A stretch of DNA of 64,000 nucleotides, taken from the NCBI GenBank assembly GCA_021203515.1, contig JAJQAY010000064.1, positions 1 to 64,000 of the forward strand. Direction: 5' to 3'. The first letter of the stretch is position 1. Each line of letters opens with the position of its first letter. The translations under genes were made by a program, and so were the position numbers. Of the stretch, positions 45,927 to 55,872 are shown piece by piece. Source of the DNA: Bacteroides sp. (GTDB lineage: Bacteria > Bacteroidota > Bacteroidia > Bacteroidales > Bacteroidaceae). Under the pieces are notes generated by a model, which ran no database searches, was not told where the DNA came from, and saw only the letters and a program-made list of their open reading frames with translations.

Positions 45927-47949
45927 ATGCACTTTATCAAGGTAGGAGTTTTTATAAGTATGCTGTTAATAACTCCTATGCTTGTAGCTCAAAATACGGC
46001 CGTATCCCTATGGGAAGAGAACTTGGAACAGTTCTCTATGGATGAGGAAGAACGAAATTGGGAGGATAAATTGGAAGAACTGTCCCGCCACTTGCAGGAA
46101 TCGGTGAATGTCAATGTTACTACTAAACGGCAATTAGAACAATTTCCTTTCCTCACTGATTTACAGATAGAAAACCTATTGGCTTACGTCTATATACACG
46201 GACAGATGCAGACCGTCTACGAACTGCAATCGGTGGCCGAGATGGATAAGCGCACAGTTGAATTCCTATTGCCTTTCGTCTGTATGTAGCTGGTGGCGGA
46301 GAAGCCGAAATATCCTGCTTTAAAGACGATACTAAAGTATGGCAGGCAGAAAATGCTGACCCGCCTTGATGTTCCTTTTCTATACTCGCAAGGGGTATGA
46401 GAAGAACTATCTGGGTCCTTCCCTTTACCATTCCCTGCGATATAGTTTTCATTATGGCGACTATCTGCAAGTAGGTGTGACGGGTGAGAAGGATGTCGGT
46501 GAGCCTTTCGGGGCTTTGCACAACCGGAAAGACTATGATTACTACTCTTTTACTTCTTGTTGAAGAATGTAGGACGGTTGAAAGCATTGGCATTGGGTGA
46601 TTATCGGTTGAGTTTCGGTCAGGGTCTGGTGCTTAGTACGGATTTCCGCTTAGGGAAACTTTCTCTATGTCTACGTCCGAGTATCGAACGGGAGGAATAC
46701 GCAAACACAGTTCTATCGACGAATATAATTATTTTCGTGGAGCAGCAACAACAATAGTGGTACTGCCTTCTTTGGAGTTTTCGGCTTTCTATTCCCATCG
46801 CTCTATGGATGGAGTATTGAAAGGAGGGGAGATTGCTTCCATTTATAAAACGGGACTGCATCGCACGCAGAAAGAAGCGGATAAGATTAACGTCTTCGCC
46901 ATGCAGCTTATGGGCGGTAATGTGACTTACGAAAAACATGCATTGAAACTCGGAATAACCGGTATTTACTATTTCTTCAACCGCCCTTATGAATCCAAAC
47001 TGGATAAATACGCAAAATACAATCTGCATGGGAATAATTTCTATAATCTGGGCATCGACTATAAATACCGTTTAGGCCGCCTGACGTGGATAGGGGAAGG
47101 AGCTATCGGCAAGCAAGGCTATGCACTGCTGAACCAACTGAAATATAAACTATTAACAGTTTATCAACTGCTATTAATTCATCGTTATTACGGGCACGAC
47201 TACTGGTCTTTCTTTGGCCGTAGCTTTGGAGAAAGCAGTACCCCGCAGAATGAAAACGGTTGGTATCTGGCGGCGGAAGCAACTCCTTTTGCCCATTGGA
47301 GATTCTTTGCTTCGTTAGACTTATTCTCTTTTCCCTGGTGGAAATACCGCATCAGCAAGCCTTCGCAAGGAGTGGATGTCATGTTTCAGGTTGCTTATTC
47401 TCCCCGCAGGAGTTTATCCATGTATCTCAACTACCGATATAAACAGAAGGAGAGGGACGTGTCGGGTACAAGCGGCAAGATAATATCACCCATTTATCAT
47501 CATAAACTCCGCTATAGATTGACTTATACGCCTGCTGCTTTCTTGTTGCGCACCACCATCGACTATAACCACTTCCGCCAACAGAGTGAAAAAGGGCATC
47601 CGTTCAAAGGTAAGCAGGGGTGGCAGTGTACCCAATCTTGTGCATACACCTTTCCCCGTTTTCCTTTATCTGCATCCCTGCAAGGCACTTATTTCCACAC
47701 AGATGATTACGACTCCCGCATCTATGCCTCCGAGAAAGGGCTGCTCTACGCCTTCTATATCCCTCCTTTTATGGCAGAGTTTCCCGCTATTCCGCCCATC
47801 TGCGCTACGATTTGAACAAAGCCTTCATGTTCCTCGTTAAATTGGGGCAAACCGCTTATCAAGACCGCGAGACTATCGGTTCCGGCAATGACTTGATAGC
47901 GGGAAATAAAAAAGCGGACTTACAAATGTAACTCCGTATCAAGTTTTAA
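45927..47949 (+). pseudogene. helix-hairpin-helix / outer-membrane barrel protein, four frameshifts and two stops
   Basis: A Bacteroidales protein of ~674 residues when restored: signal peptide (ISMLLITPMLVAQ), a ComEA-like helix-hairpin-helix (VNVTTKRQLEQFPFLTDLQ), then a long beta-strand-rich barrel region. Lesions: TAG 46287-46289, T4 46376-46379 (T3 expected), T4 46548-46551 (T5 expected), T3 46660-46662 (T4 expected), T4 47767-47770 (T5 expected) and TAA 47929-47931. Both stops fit CAG/CAA with C to T. This is the most damaged gene here. Confidence 0.78.
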
Positions 47950-47950
47950 T

Positions 47951-47958
47951 TAACTTTG
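47951..47958 (+). promoter_or_regulatory. -7 promoter element of the radical SAM gene
   Basis: TAACTTTG matches TAnnTTTG, immediately after the barrel pseudogene. It excludes a start at 47956 and supports 47989. Confidence 0.6.
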
Positions 47959-47988
47959 TCCTTGCATTATCATTCAATCGTAAATAAT

Positions 47989-48762
47989 ATGACTATTCTT
48001 TTTTCATCTCCCATCTTCGGTCCCGTTCATTCCCGCCGCTTGGAAATATCTTTGGGAATTAACTTGCTGCCGGAAGACAGTAAGGTATGTACATTCGATT
48101 GCATCTATTGCGAATGCGGGCTGAATGTCGGACATCGCACTAAACATAAGTTGCCTACGCGCGAAGAAGTGCGCGAAGCATTGGAAGCCCGCTTGCAGGA
48201 TATGAAGCAGAACGGGCCTGCCCCTGATGTACTGACATTTGCCGGAAATGGTGAACCTACCGCGCATCCGCATTTCCCTGAAATTATAGAAGATACGCTG
48301 GCCTTGCGGGATAAGTATTTTCCGGAGGCCAAGGTAAGCGTGCTGAGCAATTCTACCTTTATTTATCGTCCGGCAGTGTTCGAGGCGCTGAATAAGATTG
48401 ATAACAACATCCTTAAACTTGATACGGTGGATGAGACATATATCCGTGAGGTGGATCGCCCTTCCGGTAAGTATTCCGTTGTCTCCATCATTGAGGGTAT
48501 GAAAGCGTTTAAGGGGAATTGCATTGTCCAGACCATGTTCCTGAAAGGCAGTTATGAAGGAAAGGAGGTGGATAATACTTCCGATAAGTATGTGTTGCCC
48601 TGGTTGGAGGCAGTCAAAGAGATTGCTCCTAGCCAAGTGATGATTTATACGATTGACCGCGAAACTCCGGGACATGAGTTGCTGAAGGCCACCCATGAGG
48701 AGTTGGACCGCATTGCGGCATTGATAGAGAAAACCGGAATAAGAGTCAGCGTCTCTTATTAA
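47989..48762 (+). CDS. radical SAM protein
   Basis: The 257-residue protein has the [4Fe-4S] motif C34-x3-C38-x2-C41 (VCTFDCIYCECG) and a GNGEPTAHP segment like the GGE motif of the family, which binds S-adenosylmethionine. Relatives are annotated as uncharacterised Fe-S oxidoreductases (COG0731-like). Substrate unknown. Intact and monocistronic. Confidence 0.88.
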   Translation: MTILFSSPIFGPVHSRRLEISLGINLLPEDSKVCTFDCIYCECGLNVGHRTKHKLPTREEVREALEARLQDMKQNGPAPDVLTFAGNGEPTAHPHFPEIIEDTLALRDKYFPEAKVSVLSNSTFIYRPAVFEALNKIDNNILKLDTVDETYIREVDRPSGKYSVVSIIEGMKAFKGNCIVQTMFLKGSYEGKEVDNTSDKYVLPWLEAVKEIAPSQVMIYTIDRETPGHELLKATHEELDRIAALIEKTGIRVSVSY

Positions 48763-48771
48763 TAATAATAG

Positions 48772-48852
48772 GACTATCTCAATTCTCCTCCTCCTGGGAG
48801 GAGAGTTGAGATAGCTTTAATCACTAATCATTAATCACTAATCATTAAATTA
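48772..48852. repeat. GGAGGAG hairpin (copy 2) and 14-bp tandem words
   Basis: ACTATCTCAATTCTCCTCC and GGAGGAGAGTTGAGATAG form a near-perfect hairpin (48772-48815), related to the element at 3549. It is followed by the 14-bp direct repeat ATCACTAATCATTA, twice (48819-48848). It may serve as a terminator for the radical SAM gene. Confidence 0.7.
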
Positions 48853-48854
48853 AT

Positions 48855-49364
48855 ATGAAATCAATCGCAATTAAAGACTTGAACGAGAACTTCTTTGAAG
48901 CAATAGGCAAGGAATGGATGCTGATAACAGCCGGTAATAAAGAACACTTCAACACCATGACCGCCAGTTGGGGCGGCATCGGTTTTCTTTGGAACAAACC
49001 GATGGTATTCGTCTTTATCCGTCCGGAACATTATACTTTCGAATTTGCCGAGAAGAGCGACTACTTCACCCTTTCTTTTCTGGGCGAGGAGAACAGAACT
49101 GTTCATAAAGTGTGTGGCAGCAAATCGGGTAGGGAAGTAGACAAAGTAAAGGAAACCGGCTTAAAGCCGATAGCGACAGAGAAAGGCAACATCCTCTTCG
49201 GGCAAGGCCGTCTGAGCTTGGAATGCCGCAAACTCTATACAGATACCATAAAAGAAGAATGCTTCATCAACCCTGCTGCTTACAAGCAATGGTATGGTGG
49301 TGTTCATGGCGGATTTCACCATATGTATGTGGCAGAAATCACCGGGGCGTGGATAATGGAATAA
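48855..49364 (+). CDS. flavin reductase-like (flavoredoxin family) protein
   Basis: The 169-residue protein has the split-barrel FMN-binding fold of the flavin reductase domain: MLITAGNKEHFNTMTASWGG (phosphate site), FIRPEHYTFEFAEKSDYFTLS and the late GGFHHMYVAEI. It would carry an FMN and act in electron transfer, partner unknown. The start follows directly after the tandem repeat. Intact; faces the nuclease gene. Confidence 0.87.
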   Translation: MKSIAIKDLNENFFEAIGKEWMLITAGNKEHFNTMTASWGGIGFLWNKPMVFVFIRPEHYTFEFAEKSDYFTLSFLGEENRTVHKVCGSKSGREVDKVKETGLKPIATEKGNILFGQGRLSLECRKLYTDTIKEECFINPAAYKQWYGGVHGGFHHMYVAEITGAWIME

Positions 49365-49368
49365 ACCG

Positions 49369-50247
49369 TCAGTTCTTCTTCCACAGACTTAAATCATACG
49401 TCGCTTCTATCTTGTCCTCCACTTCATCCGGCAGGGCAGGGAAGAAGTCGATGCCCGTGATGCGCTCCACCTCATCTACCGTATTGACGTAAGCATCCAA
49501 CGGACGATTTCCGGAAGTATTCTTGTAGATGAAGCCGATAGCCTTAGGCGGATTGCTGTTGGTACACAATATCACTTTGAAGAATGCTTCGGGTACGGTA
49601 ACTTTATGCTTCTTGCCGATAGTGCGGTGCTTTTGTTGGTAGAGGATGGGGCCGCAGACAATATATATCTTGTCCTCTTCCTTTGCCCATTTGCGGCAAA
49701 TCTCTTCCAGTTCCTTCCAGTCGCCCCGGTTCAGGTTGTGGTCTTGCGGGCAGATATTCGTCATATAGAAACTCTCCTGCATGGCTTTCCAGTGCCAACG
49801 GTTGTCGCCGGCGGGGCACATGTGTCCGCGGTCCATGCCTGCACCTTTGTAGTCGTCTGTCGTCACGGCTTCGCCTGCGGACAAGTCAGGGTCGGGCAGA
49901 AACTTATTGGTGCGGCTTTCGCGCTCTATCAGCTTTTCGGGAGTGAGTTCCCAAGCCACCCAGTTGGGTATCTTCAATTCTCGGTTGTAAGATACCGTAT
50001 AACCCTTCCTATGTAATATCAGTTCAGGAGTATTCTTCAGGGCGGCAGGGAGTAGCAGGTCTTCCGTAGCTATCTCGCCGGTATAAGGCTTTTCAGAGGA
50101 GGCCTTGGGGACGAGTTCGGATGCGGTGGCAGGGAGATTGATATGAAGAGCCTTCGCTATAGGTTCATAGCATATACAGGCAATGCATATCAACGCTATT
50201 AAATAAAGAACACCTTTAGACTGTTTCTTTTTTCTCCTTTTTGCCAT
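49369..50247 (-). CDS. DNA/RNA non-specific endonuclease (NUC1 family)
   Basis: The 292-residue protein has an N-terminal membrane anchor or signal (KGVLYLIALICIACICYEP) and a beta-beta-alpha-metal nuclease domain with the catalytic DRGH (GMDRGHMCPAGD) and the metal-binding Asn in MTNICPQDHNLNRGDW. It probably degrades nucleic acid outside the cytoplasm. It starts 11 bp downstream of the SulP-type gene stop in the same direction. Intact. Confidence 0.92.
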   Translation of the reverse strand: MAKRRKKKQSKGVLYLIALICIACICYEPIAKALHINLPATASELVPKASSEKPYTGEIATEDLLLPAALKNTPELILHRKGYTVSYNRELKIPNWVAWELTPEKLIERESRTNKFLPDPDLSAGEAVTTDDYKGAGMDRGHMCPAGDNRWHWKAMQESFYMTNICPQDHNLNRGDWKELEEICRKWAKEEDKIYIVCGPILYQQKHRTIGKKHKVTVPEAFFKVILCTNSNPPKAIGFIYKNTSGNRPLDAYVNTVDEVERITGIDFFPALPDEVEDKIEATYDLSLWKKN

Positions 50248-50258
50248 AACTTTCCTTA

Positions 50259-51935
50259 TTATAAAAGTTCTTGTGCCCGTTCCAGCGCCACATTAATGTT
50301 CGGGCAGATATTATCCTTGCCCAGCAGTTCGTAGAAGCCGGACTTCTCCAGAACCTTATGTACCTGCTCGTTTACGCCCGACAGCACCACCGTAATCTTC
50401 TCCTTCTGCGACATCTGGCAGAGGCTTTCCAGATTATGAATATCCGTAGAGTCGATGAAAGGCACCTTGCGCATACGGATGATGCGTACCTTGGGACGGT
50501 CGCCGAGTTGTGCCATTACCTCCTCGAATTTGGTGGCGATGCCAAAGAAGTAAGGCCCGTTGATTTCGTACACTTCCACCCCTTCGGGGATAATCAGATG
50601 CTCTTCGTGAATAGCAATGTCCGACTCGGCACTAGGGTCTATCTCATCCTTGATAACCGATATTTCCGTTGTCTCCATGACACGGCGCATAAAGAGCACA
50701 CAAGCAATGACCAGCCCCACCTCGATGGCGATTGTCAAGTCGAAAATAACCGTCAGGAAGAAAGTAATCAACAACACGCTCACATCCGATTTCGGGTTCT
50801 TCAGCAATGCCTTGAACGTGCGCCAACCACTCATATTATAGGATACGATGACCAATACCCCCGCCAGATACGCCATCGGGATATATTGCGCCAACAGCAT
50901 CAGAAACAGCAAAATCAGCAGCAACACCACCGCATGCACCATGCCTGCCACCGGAGACTTTCCGCCATTATTGATATTAGCCATCGTGCGCGCAATGGCA
51001 CCGGTAGCCGGAATACCTCCGAACAGAGGAGTTACCAGGTTTGCAGCCCCCTGCGCTATCAGTTCCGTATTAGAGTTGTGCTTGTCACCGATAACGCCAT
51101 CGGCCACCGTAGCCGACAACAGCGACTCGATAGCTCCCAGCACGGCAATCGTAATGGCCACCGGGAACAAGTTCTTAACCGCCTCCCAATCCAGCGCAGG
51201 TATCACCACATCAGGCAATTCGGTCTTAATGCTGAAGCGGTCTCCAATCGTGTCGATACAATCCACCCCGCCATACACCTTCATCAGATAAACCGCTACC
51301 GTCACTACAATAATAGCAATGAGCGAACCGGGTATTTTCTTTGAGAACTTCGGAGTGATGGCAATAATAAAGATACTTACCACACTCACCACCGTGTTCC
51401 ATCAGTTCACCGTATCGAAATGTTGAAAGTAAATCATCCACTTGCCTACGAAGTCCCCCGGCACCTTCTCCCCGCCGAAGCTCAACCCGAAGATGTCGGC
51501 AATCTGCGTAGTGAAGATAGTGACCGCAATACCGCTTGTGAACCCCACAATGATGGGATAGGGGATGAACTTAATGACCGCCCCCAGCTTGAAGACACCC
51601 AGCAGAATAAGTATGACGCCCGCCATCAGCGTAGCCACAATCAGCCCCGTCTCTCCATATTGCTGGATGATACTATAGATAATGACGATAAACGTCCCCG
51701 TCGGCCCGCCTATCTGTACCTTGCTGCCACCTAAAAGAGAAATGATAAACCCGGCAATAATAGCCGTAATAATTCCTTTTTCCGGCGACACACCGGAAGC
51801 GATACCAAATGCAATGGCAAGCGGCAAGGCAACGATACCCACAATGATACCTGCCATCAAGTCTGCCGCAAAGATTTCTTTCGAGTAATTTTTTAAAGCC
51901 GTGTACAACTTAGGTTTGAATTCAAACGCTTTCAT
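50259..51935 (-). pseudogene. SulP-family anion transporter with STAS domain, one in-frame stop
   Basis: A 558-residue transporter when read through: ~10-12 membrane helices with [19 protein letters not shown] near the start (SulP signature), and a C-terminal STAS domain (HLIIPEGVEVYEINGPYFF ... VPFIDSTDIHNLE). Such proteins carry sulfate, bicarbonate or other anions. TGA at 51402-51404 (DTVN-stop-WNTVVSVV) interrupts a single frame; TGG to TGA would explain it. Restart at GTG 51392 would lack half the transport core. Confidence 0.88.
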
Positions 51936-52141
51936 GTCTTTGAAAATGAATAATTATAAATGAGCTGCAAAATTAGGTAAAATTATGTAGATACGGATGG
52001 TTTGTCTAAAATCATTTGTTTCGGTTGAACAGAATACCGGTGTGTTTTGTTTCTATTGAGAGACGGACTATATAGATTTTTCCTATGGCGATATAGATAA
52101 ATCCGATGAAGGAAATGCACAATTATTTCGAACTAAATTCG

Positions 52142-52149
52142 TATGTTTG
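52142..52149 (+). promoter_or_regulatory. -7 promoter element of the rubrerythrin gene
   Basis: TATGTTTG matches TAnnTTTG; the leader is ~57 nt. The remainder of 51936-52141 holds nothing recognised. Confidence 0.6.
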
Positions 52150-52212
52150 TACCACAATAAAGATACGAACAACATTTATACGTAATTACATTAACTAATA
52201 AAAAAGGAAACT

Positions 52213-52791
52213 ATGGCTAAAAGTGTTAAAGGAACTCAGACAGAGAAAAATCTGTTGACTTCATTTGTAGGTGAATCACAAGCAAGAATGCGTTATACTT
52301 ACTTTGCAAGCGCAGTTAAAAAAGAAGGTTACGAACAAATTGCCGCTATCTTTACGGAGACAGCCGACCAGGAAAAGGAACACGCCAAGCGTATGTTTAA
52401 GTTCCTCGAAGGAGGCATGGTAGAAATTACCGCTACTTATCCCGCAGGCGTCATCGGCACTACATTGGAAAACTTGCAGGAAGCTGCTGCCGGCGAACAT
52501 GAAGAATGGTCGTTGGATTATCCTAAATTTGCAGACATTGCCGAGCAAGAAGGTTTCCCTGCCATCACAGCCATGTATCGCAACATCTCTATTGCCGAGA
52601 AGGAACACGAAGAACGTTACCGCGCTTTTATCAAGAACATCGATACTGCCAGCGTATTTGCCAAAGAAGGCGAAGTAGTATGGCAATGCCTCAACTGCGG
52701 TTTCATCTACACCGGTAAGGAATCTCCCGAAGTGTGTCCGGCTTGCTTGCATCCGCAGGCTTACTTCGAAGTAATGAAGAAGAACTGGTAA
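52213..52791 (+). CDS. rbr: rubrerythrin
   Basis: The 192-residue peroxide-reducing protein of anaerobes. The N-terminal four-helix di-iron domain has the ligand helices FVGESQARMRY, ETADQEKEHAKRMF, AAAGEHEEW and IAEKEHEERY (Glu and His ligands). The C-terminal rubredoxin-like domain has CLNCG ... CPACLHPQAYF for a single Fe(Cys)4. Protects against hydrogen peroxide. Intact, with its own promoter, and followed by the long inverted repeat. Confidence 0.97.
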   Translation: MAKSVKGTQTEKNLLTSFVGESQARMRYTYFASAVKKEGYEQIAAIFTETADQEKEHAKRMFKFLEGGMVEITATYPAGVIGTTLENLQEAAAGEHEEWSLDYPKFADIAEQEGFPAITAMYRNISIAEKEHEERYRAFIKNIDTASVFAKEGEVVWQCLNCGFIYTGKESPEVCPACLHPQAYFEVMKKNW

Positions 52792-52831
52792 TAAGATTTC
52801 AACTAAGGCCCGGACTGAGGCTTTCACATAC

Positions 52832-52991
52832 TAGGACTTAAAGGTTCTCACCCTAGGACTGAACTATCAAAACATCCGGATATTTATACCAAAACATCCG
52901 GGTGTTTTATATGAATACATCCCCATGTTTTACCCCAAAACATCCGGATGTTTTGATAGTTCAGTCCTAGGGTGAGAACCTTTAAGTCCTA
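52832..52991. repeat. perfect 50-bp inverted repeat enclosing AAAACATCCGG words
   Basis: Arms 52832-52881 and 52942-52991 are identical in inverted orientation at all 50 positions (ends TAGGACTTAAAGGTTCTCAC...). Across the inner arms and loop, AAAACATCC words recur at 52869, 52891, 52914 (AATACATCC) and 52937, i.e. at 22-23 bp spacing. It lies between the convergent rubrerythrin and nadB genes. Confidence 0.95.
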
Positions 52992-53041
52992 TCCTTTCTA
53001 TGGCTAAGGATATTAAGGAAGTGTCAAGAGCTGATTGATGG

Positions 53042-54613
53042 TTATTTCTTTGTGTGCGGATAGTCCGTCGTGAAGTGGAGCCCGCGACTCTCTTTGCGCT
53101 CCATAGCTTGGCGGGTAATCAGATAGCCCACATTAATCATATTGCGTAGCTCGCAAAGTTCGCGCGTCGCCTTGCTGCTCTTGAAGAGCTTTTCCGTCTC
53201 CTCATAAAGAATGTCCAAACGGTTCCATGCGCGCATCAGGCGGGTATTGCTGCGGACGATGCCGACGTACGACTCCATAATCTGGTTCACTTCCTTCATG
53301 CTTTGCGTAATCAGCACCCGTTCTTCGGTGGAGATAGTACCTTCGTCGTTCCATTCTGGGATGTCCTCGTTGAAGTCGTAGCGTTCCAATACGCTCAGTG
53401 CGTGCTTGGCAGCTGCATCGGCATAGACTACCGCTTCAATCAGCGAGTTCGAGGCCAGACGGTTTCCTCCGTGAAGCCCCGTGCAGGAACATTCGCCGAT
53501 GGCATACAGACGACGGATACTGCTCTGTCCGTCAAGGTCCACCTTGATGCCGCCGCACAGATAATGGGCGGCAGGAGCCACCGGAATGTAATCTTTCGTA
53601 ATATCGATGCCGATGCTGAGGCATTTCTTATAGATATTGGGGAAGTACTTCTTGGTTTCTTCCGCGTCCTTGTGGGTCACGTCCAAGTAGACATGCTCGT
53701 CTCCGCGCTGCTTTATCTCGTTGTCGATGGCGCGCGCCACGATGTCGCGCGGAGCCAGTGAGAGGCGTTCGTCGTATTTCTGCATGAACTCCTTGCCGTC
53801 CATCGTGCGCAGCACACCGCCATAACCGCGCATCGCCTCCGTAACGAGGAAGCAGGGACGGTCGCCCGGATGATAGAGGGCAGTGGGGTGGAATTGGATA
53901 AACTCCATATCCTTCACAGCGCCCTTGGCACGGTAGACCATCGCAATGCCGTCGCCCGTAGCCACCAGCGGATTGGTCGTGTTGCGGTAGATGGCTTCGC
54001 AACCGCCGGTTGCCATAATCGTCACTTTGGAGAGGAACGTATCCACCTCGCCCGTTGCTTCGTTCAGCACATAGGCGCCGCAGCACTTGATGCCCGGTGT
54101 GTAGCGGGTGACGATGATGCCCAGATGGTGTTGGGTGATGATTTCCACTGCAAAGAAGTCGGTGAATACCGTGATGTTGGGGTGCTGCTTGACGGCTTCA
54201 ATCAGGCTGTCTTGTATCTCGGCGCCCGTATTGTCCTTGTGGTGCAGGATGCGGAACTCCGAGTGCCCGCCTTCCTTGTGCAAGTCGAACTCTCCGCTTT
54301 CCTTCTTGTCGAAGTTCACACCCCATTTGATGAGTTCGTTGATTTGTTCGGGAGCGTTGCGCACCACCTTTTCCACGGCTTCGCGGTCGCTTATCCAGTC
54401 GCCCGCAATCATGGTGTCCTCGATATGTTTCTCAAAGTTATCTACTGCCAGGTTGGTGACGGAAGCGATGCCTCCCTGTGCGAAAAAAGTGTTAGCCTCT
54501 TCCAGTCCGGCTTTGCAGATGAGGGCTACTTTTCCTTTATGCGCCACTTTCAGCGCAAAGCTCATACCGGCAATTCCGGAACCGATAACGAGGAAATCGA
54601 ACTTTCTTACCAT
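53042..54613 (-). CDS. nadB: L-aspartate oxidase
   Basis: The 523-residue flavoprotein oxidises L-aspartate to iminoaspartate, the substrate of NadA. FAD-binding GSGIAGMSFALKVA (residues 10-23), the active-site region FFAQGGIASV, HKEGGHSEFRILHH and the C-terminal LASNSLIEAVVYADAAA with the Arg-rich succinate-dehydrogenase-like segment are present. Oxygen or fumarate could be the electron acceptor. Intact. Confidence 0.95.
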   Translation of the reverse strand: MVRKFDFLVIGSGIAGMSFALKVAHKGKVALICKAGLEEANTFFAQGGIASVTNLAVDNFEKHIEDTMIAGDWISDREAVEKVVRNAPEQINELIKWGVNFDKKESGEFDLHKEGGHSEFRILHHKDNTGAEIQDSLIEAVKQHPNITVFTDFFAVEIITQHHLGIIVTRYTPGIKCCGAYVLNEATGEVDTFLSKVTIMATGGCEAIYRNTTNPLVATGDGIAMVYRAKGAVKDMEFIQFHPTALYHPGDRPCFLVTEAMRGYGGVLRTMDGKEFMQKYDERLSLAPRDIVARAIDNEIKQRGDEHVYLDVTHKDAEETKKYFPNIYKKCLSIGIDITKDYIPVAPAAHYLCGGIKVDLDGQSSIRRLYAIGECSCTGLHGGNRLASNSLIEAVVYADAAAKHALSVLERYDFNEDIPEWNDEGTISTEERVLITQSMKEVNQIMESYVGIVRSNTRLMRAWNRLDILYEETEKLFKSSKATRELCELRNMINVGYLITRQAMERKESRGLHFTTDYPHTKK

Positions 54614-54634
54614 AGTTTTATATGTTTATCACCG

Positions 54635-54642
54635 CAAAACTA
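54635..54642 (-). promoter_or_regulatory. -7 promoter element of nadB
   Basis: Minus-strand TAGTTTTG matches TAnnTTTG, 21 bp before the ATG at 54613. Confidence 0.55.
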
Positions 54643-54721
54643 CAAAATAACTACGTTCCTTGTGCTCGGTGTAGGCATTAATTCGTAAAAATACTTACCT
54701 TAGCGGCAAAAATCCGATAAA

Positions 54722-55117
54722 ATGAATAGAGTTTTCCATGCGCGTATCGCTGCCGGGCAGTATTTGTTTCTGTCTCTGGTGACTTTTATAACCGTCTTCT
54801 GCATGTGGCAGAAGCATGCGGCTGTCGGCGTCTTTGCCATGTTGCTGCTGGTGTTCACCATCGAAAGGCTTATCCACACCACCTATACCGTTACGCCGCA
54901 AGGCACGTTGGAACTTTATTACGGGCGCTTTGCCCGCCGCAAGACGCTGCTGTTGAAAGATATTACAAGCGTGGAGCGCGCTTCGTCCATGCGCGTCGGG
55001 CGCTTTGCCGGGATGCGCTATGTGCTGATACACTACGGTGTGATGGGGCAGAGCGTGGCGCTGCTTCCGGTCAAGGAGGGGGAGTTCATACGGTTAATCA
55101 GGGAACGGATGGAATAG
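54722..55117 (+). CDS. small membrane protein with bacterial PH domain
   Basis: The 131-residue protein has two membrane helices (GQYLFLSLVTFITVFC; AAVGVFAMLLLVFTIERLI) followed by a bacterial PH (YdbS/DUF304-like) domain: YTVTPQGTLELYYGRFARRK and ITSVERASSMRVG. Role unknown. It is convergent with the sigma factor gene (12-bp gap). Confidence 0.78.
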   Translation: MNRVFHARIAAGQYLFLSLVTFITVFCMWQKHAAVGVFAMLLLVFTIERLIHTTYTVTPQGTLELYYGRFARRKTLLLKDITSVERASSMRVGRFAGMRYVLIHYGVMGQSVALLPVKEGEFIRLIRERME

Positions 55118-55129
55118 TTTCCCGCCGGT

Positions 55130-55720
55130 TTATGCCTTGTCGGATAAAGTCATCAGTAATAAGGCTAAAGGCAGATAGTCTTTCAAGTCTTTTTCCAATA
55201 GTTTCACGGCTTGTTGCACGCGATAGTACACCAATTTGTCGGACACATCTAGTTTGGCAGCCACCTCTTTACACTCCATGCCCTGCAGACGATAGAGTAT
55301 GAAAGCTTCACGGTAAGTGTCGGGCAGGGCGGCAAGGGTATCCTTTATACGTAGCTGAAGTTCTTCCAGCCTGAAAGGTTCTTCGTCGTAGAACAAGTCA
55401 TTCATATCTTGGCAGAAGTGCTCGTCGGCACGATGCATGGCATCTTTTTTCGACAATTTATTGAGTATGCGGTGATAGACCATTCTGAAAAGATAAGCAT
55501 TGAGCGACGAGGTGATGAGTAGCGACTCACGTTTTTCCCAGAAAGAAGCAAAGACTTCTTGCGCCACTTCTTCTGCATCGTCCACACTCACAAAGCGGCG
55601 GGCATAGGCGCATAGCATCGGATAATAGCGATGGAAGAACTTCTCGAAGGTTTTCGTATCGCCCCGTTTCAGCGCTCGTAACAAATGCAAGTCTTCTTCC
55701 TGTAAATTGTATGCACCCAT
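55130..55720 (-). CDS. ECF-type RNA polymerase sigma factor
   Basis: The 196-residue sigma-70 factor has region 2 (FHRYYPMLCAYARRFVSVDD, then AEEVAQEVFASFWEKR) and region 4 (LPDTYREAFILYRLQGMECKEVAAKL), separated by a short linker. It has the length of the Bacteroides SusC-linked ECF factors, which switch on surface glycan-capture loci. It is divergent from the FecR-like anti-sigma gene, with 152 bp between. Intact, unlike that anti-sigma gene. Confidence 0.93.
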   Translation of the reverse strand: MGAYNLQEEDLHLLRALKRGDTKTFEKFFHRYYPMLCAYARRFVSVDDAEEVAQEVFASFWEKRESLLITSSLNAYLFRMVYHRILNKLSKKDAMHRADEHFCQDMNDLFYDEEPFRLEELQLRIKDTLAALPDTYREAFILYRLQGMECKEVAAKLDVSDKLVYYRVQQAVKLLEKDLKDYLPLALLLMTLSDKA

Positions 55721-55762
55721 GGTTGTCTTATTATATAGGTATAGTCGTATTAATTTTTATTG

Positions 55763-55770
55763 GCAAATAT
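55763..55770 (-). promoter_or_regulatory. -7 promoter element of the ECF sigma gene
   Basis: Minus-strand TATATTTG matches TAnnTTTG, 43 bp before the ATG. Confidence 0.55.
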
Positions 55771-55872
55771 AGTTATTTTATATTTAAATAAAAGAAACTA
55801 AAAAAATCACTCTATGTTTAGAAAACCGGAAGTCAGCTCTGTCTTATATATAAAGAAGCGAAAAAAAAATAG

